Assembly: GCA_900299255.1 (NCBI GenBank)
Contig: OMJB01000093.1
Coordinates: 1 to 40,175, forward strand
Length of the DNA: 40,175 nt
DNA from: Sphingobacteriales bacterium
GTDB lineage: Bacteria; Bacteroidota; Bacteroidia; Chitinophagales; Chitinophagaceae
Direction: 5' to 3'
Shown: in pieces, positions 36,799 to 40,175 of the stretch
Layout of the letters: every line of letters starts with the position of its first letter
Position numbering within the stretch: position 1 is the stretch's first letter
The notes under the pieces: model-generated
Told to the model about the DNA's origin: nothing
Seen by the model: the letters and a program-made list of their open reading frames with translations, nothing else
Databases searched by the model: none
Made by a program: the position numbers and the translations under genes

Positions 36799-37737
36799 AT
36801 GAGTGATATAGAAAAAGTGCATTGCCTGATTATAGGATCAGGTCCGGCGGGATATACCGCAGCTATATACGCAGCAAGGGCAAATCTTAAACCAGTGCTG
36901 TACCAGGGACTGCAGCCCGGAGGTCAGCTGACCATAACTACCGAAGTAGAAAATTATCCGGGATACCCCAACGGAATAATGGGCCCGCAGATGATGATTG
37001 ATTTTGAGCAGCAGGCGCAGCGCATGGGTGCAGATATACGCTGGGGTATGATTACAAAAGTTGATTTTTCAAGCCATCCACACAGAGTGGAGGTTGACGA
37101 AGAAAAATGGATAGAAGCAGATTCAGTGATCATAGCAACCGGAGCATCTGCCAAGTGGCTGGGCCTGGAATCTGAAGAACGACTGAACGGCCATGGTGTA
37201 TCAGCATGTGCCGTATGCGATGGTTTTTTCTTTAAGAATCATGAAGTAGCAATAGTAGGTGCCGGCGACACTGCATGTGAAGAGGCGCTGTACTTGTCGA
37301 AACTGTGCACAACAGTACATATGCTGGTGCGCAAGCCCGAAATGCGGGCCAGTAAGGTAATGCAGGACCGCGTGCTGAAGACGGCCAACATAAAAGTTTA
37401 CTGGAGCACCGATACTGTAGAAGTACAGGGTGAGCATATAGTAGAAAGTGTGAAAGTACGCAACAATGTAACCGGGGAAGAATCAACTATACCGGTAAAA
37501 GCATTCTTTGTAGCAATAGGCCACGAACCGAACTCTAAACTGTTCAAGGGCATACTTGATATGGATGACCAGGGCTACCTGATTACCCAGCCCGGCTCAA
37601 CCAGAACAAATGTAACGGGGGTATTTGCCTGCGGTGATGTACAGGACAAAATATACCGCCAGGCAGTTAGCGCTGCCGGCAGCGGTTGTATGGCCGCACT
37701 GGATGCAGAAAGGTATCTGGGAACGCTGGAACATTAA
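36799..37737 (+). CDS. trxB: Thioredoxin-disulfide reductase
   Basis: An NADPH- and FAD-dependent enzyme that reduces thioredoxin; cytoplasmic homodimer. The 312 residues have the standard layout: FAD motif IIGSGPAGYTAAIYAAR near residues 11-27, GGQLTITTEVENYPGYP, the redox-active C137-A-V-C140 (CAVCDGFFF), the NADPH motif VAIVGAGDTACEEALYL near 149-165, and the FAD-contacting ACGDVQDKIYRQAVSAAGSG close to the C-terminus. GDTACEEA replaces the commoner GDSAxEEA, a conservative change. The metallo-hydrolase gene begins 9 nt after its stop, so the two are probably cotranscribed. The upstream 127 nt is AT-rich with no exact promoter match. Confidence 0.96.
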   Translation: MSDIEKVHCLIIGSGPAGYTAAIYAARANLKPVLYQGLQPGGQLTITTEVENYPGYPNGIMGPQMMIDFEQQAQRMGADIRWGMITKVDFSSHPHRVEVDEEKWIEADSVIIATGASAKWLGLESEERLNGHGVSACAVCDGFFFKNHEVAIVGAGDTACEEALYLSKLCTTVHMLVRKPEMRASKVMQDRVLKTANIKVYWSTDTVEVQGEHIVESVKVRNNVTGEESTIPVKAFFVAIGHEPNSKLFKGILDMDDQGYLITQPGSTRTNVTGVFACGDVQDKIYRQAVSAAGSGCMAALDAERYLGTLEH

Positions 37738-37746
37738 GTAAGCAAG

Positions 37747-38691
37747 ATGAAGTACTTTTTGTTGGCAATGATTTGTTGGGTCATGGCGTTTCATGCTGTT
37801 GGCCAAAACAGTCAGGAGCCATATATACTTGTGCTGGGTGTAGCACAGGATGGGGGTTACCCGCACCTGGGCTGCACCAGAGCCTGCTGCACAATGGCAT
37901 GGAAGGATGAAACTATGCGCCGTTATGTGGTATCTCTGGCACTGGTAGACCCTGCATCAAAAAAATGGTGGCTGTTTGAGGCTACGCCGGATATTAAGTA
38001 CCAGCTCCACTATTTTCAGACACTCACAAAGGGGCAATACAACTTTCTGCCCGATGGCATATTCATAACCCATGCACATATAGGCCATTACACAGGGCTG
38101 ATGGATCTGGGTAAGGAAGTTATGAGCACACACGACGTGCCGGTATATGTGCTGCCGAAACTGAAGCAATATCTGGAAACTAACGGGCCGTGGAGCCAGC
38201 TGGTGAGCCTGCACAACATAAAGCTCACGGAGCTGAAAGAAGACCAGCACCAACGCGGCGGAGACGAGGCATTGTACCTGAGTGACAACATAAATGTTTT
38301 TACCCTGCGGGTGCCCCACCGCGATGAATATTCAGAGACTGCCGGTTTCGAAATTATTACCTCCAAAAAGAAGTACGTGTTTATACCCGACATCAACAAA
38401 TGGGACAAGTGGGAAAAGAACACAGTTGATGTGGTAAAAAGCGTGGACATCGCACTGCTAGATGCAACGTTTTTTGATAGTACCGACTTGCCAGGCAGAA
38501 ACCTTGCCAGCGTGCCGCACCCGTTGGTAAAAGAAACGATGGAACTATTCAAAAACGAAAGCAACGAAACAAAATCGAAGATCCATTTCATTCACTTCAA
38601 CCACACCAACCCTATTTTATGGGATGATAAAAAGCGGAAATTAATAGAAAAAGCCGGGTTTAATATTGCAAAGCAGGGAGAGCAGCTGTAA
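37747..38691 (+). CDS. Exported PqqB-like MBL-fold metallo-hydrolase
   Basis: A 314-residue protein with a signal peptide (residues 1-19, ending FHAVGQ) and a metallo-beta-lactamase fold. The metal motif is THAHIGHYTG with H109, H111 and H114; the Asp of the usual HxHxDH is Gly here. Upstream, AQDGGYPHLGCTRACC puts C43, C47 and C48 where PqqB proteins have a Cys-rich loop. FIPDINKWDKW and the late IHFIHFNHTNP supply further metal-site residues. PQQ synthesis genes are absent and the protein is exported, so a role in PQQ synthesis is unlikely; the true substrate is unknown. It follows trxB by 9 nt. Confidence 0.82.
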   Translation: MKYFLLAMICWVMAFHAVGQNSQEPYILVLGVAQDGGYPHLGCTRACCTMAWKDETMRRYVVSLALVDPASKKWWLFEATPDIKYQLHYFQTLTKGQYNFLPDGIFITHAHIGHYTGLMDLGKEVMSTHDVPVYVLPKLKQYLETNGPWSQLVSLHNIKLTELKEDQHQRGGDEALYLSDNINVFTLRVPHRDEYSETAGFEIITSKKKYVFIPDINKWDKWEKNTVDVVKSVDIALLDATFFDSTDLPGRNLASVPHPLVKETMELFKNESNETKSKIHFIHFNHTNPILWDDKKRKLIEKAGFNIAKQGEQL

Positions 38692-38694
38692 GTG

Positions 38695-38723
38695 CCTCTC
38701 CCCGGCCCGCTCCAAAGGAGAGG
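38695..38723. repeat. REP-like GC-rich palindrome between convergent genes
   Basis: CCTCTCC (38695-38701) and GGAGAGG (38717-38723) are exact inverted repeats with a second inner pairing CTCC-AAA-GGAG (38710-38720). Sequences of this CTCTCC...AAAGGAGAGGG form are, as I recall, scattered between genes in many Bacteroidota. It could also end transcription from both sides. Confidence 0.6.
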
Positions 38724-38744
38724 GAGGTGTTTCGTAAAGTAACA

Positions 38745-39230
38745 TTATAGCAGTTTCAGCATCCAGAGGTCGCAACCAAAGTGGCCAGAGTTACCAAGTG
38801 GCCCATCCAGATATTCGAAGCCGCAGTGCTCGTAAAGACTCATGGCCATTTTAAGTTCGGGCATAGTTTCAAGGTACATCTGCTTATATCCCAATCTTCT
38901 CGCCGACTCAAAACAAACCTCTATCAATAGTTTGCCATACCCATGCCCCCTCACTTCCGGCAGCAAATACAACTTCACCAATTCACAACATCTATCAGGC
39001 AATCCATATGTAGGGAACACACCCGCACCACCGGCTACCAATCCGTTTACTTCAAATACAAAGTACTCGGCATGGGGAGTTGAGAACAGGCTAAAGAGAT
39101 CATCGGTGGTAGGATCAAAATAAACTGTACCGGGCTTATTGGCTTTGAATTCAGTGAGCACAGCACGAATCACGGCCGCAATTTGCGAATTATCTTCCTG
39201 CTTCAGTAACCGTATTGTTCCGGGCGTCAT
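38745..39230 (-). CDS. GNAT family N-acetyltransferase
   Basis: A 161-residue single-domain acetyltransferase. The acetyl-CoA-binding motif is clear: ELVKLYLLPEVRGHGYGKLLIEVCFESARRLGYKQMYLET, in which RGHGYGK is the pyrophosphate loop. The C-terminal MAMSLYEHCGFEYLDGPLGNSGHFGCDLWMLK is typical of a Bacteroidota group that acetylates small molecules or amino acids. The N-terminal TIRLLKQEDNSQIAAVIRAVL is the usual first strand and helix. The substrate is unknown. It converges on the metallo-hydrolase gene across the palindrome and is transcribed away from the carbonic-anhydrase-like gene's stop by about 90 nt. Confidence 0.9.
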   Translation of the reverse strand: MTPGTIRLLKQEDNSQIAAVIRAVLTEFKANKPGTVYFDPTTDDLFSLFSTPHAEYFVFEVNGLVAGGAGVFPTYGLPDRCCELVKLYLLPEVRGHGYGKLLIEVCFESARRLGYKQMYLETMPELKMAMSLYEHCGFEYLDGPLGNSGHFGCDLWMLKLL

Positions 39231-39318
39231 TGCTAAGTTATAATGATTGCGTGCAGAAAAATAACACCAGCCATAAATTTTGCTGCTTTCCTATAAACGA
39301 TGCGGGCAAACGTGTTGT

Positions 39319-40128
39319 TTAGTCAACAGACTGAAAAACGCACTTCTTGGTAATAACCTGCCTGCTCTCAATTGTACCGCATTTTAAGTTTGAAAAGTGT
39401 TCAATCTGAGCAAGGCTGATTACCATCTTTTCTTTTAGTACAAAATATATAACTTCCTCTTTTCTGCCTTTGTTGCTGTTGATACCGGAGTAAATGAAAT
39501 AGTGATTGATCAGTTTCATCGGAAGGAAAGTTTCAATATCAAAAAGGAACGGAGTCGTTTGCTCTTTACCTTTGTCTGCAATCAGATTCCATAGGCTTTG
39601 AATATTGGGATCGTCGCGCCCGCCCAGTGTAATCAAACGGCACACATACATTCGTGTACTGCTGAGGCTATCATAAAATACGACATGAAGTTCCATAGGA
39701 TAAATTACCGAATCTACCGCATGTTCACTTGAATGATGAAAGTGAAACTGCTGAAACTTGTACTTTACTCCTTTGTAGATTAAATAAATTCCGTGGTTAT
39801 ATATCACGGATTCGAAAATCTCGTTGCTAACAGAATCCTTATCGTTACTCCGGTTTACTTTCAGGCTGACGGATCTTGAGTCAAGGCTAAGCTTAACATG
39901 GCTCCCATAAAATGTATCAATGTTACGGGTATCAAAATTGACAACAGCATATTTTGCGGCACCTGTATGATTGTCGGCAAAAGCCGCATCAGCAACCCCA
40001 TCAATCTGTGCCGAATCAACTATCCCAGCACTGGCAGGAACAGTTGATTTACTGTCAGTGGTATTACAACTGACGACAAACAAACAAAAAACAATGAATA
40101 CAGCCCATCCAATCGGTTTCATGCCCAT
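39319..40128 (-). CDS. Divergent alpha-carbonic-anhydrase-like lipoprotein
   Basis: A 269-residue protein with a lipoprotein signal (hydrophobic 7-19, Cys21 in VVSC). Its core matches alpha-carbonic anhydrase: FQQFHFHHSSEH and MELHVVF give the three zinc ligands H129, H131 and H148 with correct spacing, and YVCRLITLG and VLKEKMVISLAQIEHF match later strands. Two hallmarks are changed: the N-terminal QSPIN block is not recognisable, and the SLTTPP loop beside the active site reads INSNKG (216-221), so the gate-keeper Thr becomes Ser at best. It may be a low-activity or altered hydrolyase, or a non-catalytic relative. The ATG at 40122 is an alternative start. A TACTTTG box lies 18 nt upstream. 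Confidence 0.75.
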   Translation of the reverse strand: MGMKPIGWAVFIVFCLFVVSCNTTDSKSTVPASAGIVDSAQIDGVADAAFADNHTGAAKYAVVNFDTRNIDTFYGSHVKLSLDSRSVSLKVNRSNDKDSVSNEIFESVIYNHGIYLIYKGVKYKFQQFHFHHSSEHAVDSVIYPMELHVVFYDSLSSTRMYVCRLITLGGRDDPNIQSLWNLIADKGKEQTTPFLFDIETFLPMKLINHYFIYSGINSNKGRKEEVIYFVLKEKMVISLAQIEHFSNLKCGTIESRQVITKKCVFQSVD

Positions 40129-40175
40129 ACTGTTTCTTTTGGGTACAAAGTAAGAAATTTATCTAATAAATTTTA

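Noticed and set aside
37747-38691. Assignment as PqqB for PQQ synthesis
   Set aside because: It is exported, its metal motif is altered and no pqq genes are in the window.
1-40175. tRNA, rRNA, intact insertion sequence or prophage genes
   Set aside because: No cloverleaf-like sequence, rRNA segment, transposase or integrase motif was seen; gaps between genes are short or described.

Overview
The window looks like the chromosome of a Bacteroidota bacterium, most likely in or near the Chitinophagales. The evidence is: three very large secreted proteins ending in type IX secretion system (T9SS) type A sorting domains; lipoproteins of the Bacteroidota-restricted families DUF4270 and DUF4249; a GEVED domain and SprB-type repeats; the order panC / short GT5 protein / DUF4270 / glmS, which I recall as common in this phylum; and promoter boxes of the Bacteroidota form TAnnTTTG. 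I see no rRNA, tRNA, CRISPR array, phage or intact insertion sequence.

Layout. 1-6285 is a housekeeping block. On the minus strand lie a truncated glycogen-synthase-like gene, a DUF4270 lipoprotein and the first 484 codons of glmS, which runs off the left edge. Divergent from them are panC and a ROK sugar kinase, followed by a PemK/MazF-type toxin-antitoxin pair. 6541-7959 is a GH125 exo-alpha-mannosidase. 8476-11574 is a SprB-repeat T9SS cargo protein bracketed by two copies of a 77-nt intergenic repeat. 11806-17893 is a surface-glycan block: a GT4 glycosyltransferase, a Wzm/Wzt-like ABC exporter, a tandem GT2 glycosyltransferase and a GT-C-like membrane protein. 17919-30718 holds two giant adhesin-like T9SS proteins of 1813 and 2323 residues, made of 19 Big_2 repeats and 12 copies of an 89-residue two-cysteine repeat respectively. 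31121-40128 returns to mixed functions: a diheme cytochrome, two GNAT acetyltransferases, LpxK, the tRNA methylthiotransferase MtaB, an L,D-transpeptidase, a DUF4249 lipoprotein, thioredoxin reductase, a PqqB-like metallo-hydrolase and a divergent alpha-carbonic-anhydrase-like lipoprotein.

How the parts may fit together. The middle 22 kb is a cell-surface module: glycan assembly and export genes sit between genes for large repeat proteins destined for the outer face of the outer membrane. In T9SS organisms, type A cargo can be attached to a surface lipopolysaccharide, so the glycan cluster could make the anchor or the coat shared with these adhesins. That is inference from proximity. LpxK (lipid A) and the L,D-transpeptidase (peptidoglycan) add to the envelope theme.

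Several start codons were moved downstream from the longest possible reading frame, because a signal peptide, a family-typical N-terminus or a promoter box fits the later start. This applies to the genes at 11806, 13662, 17919, 31121, 33478 and 35769.
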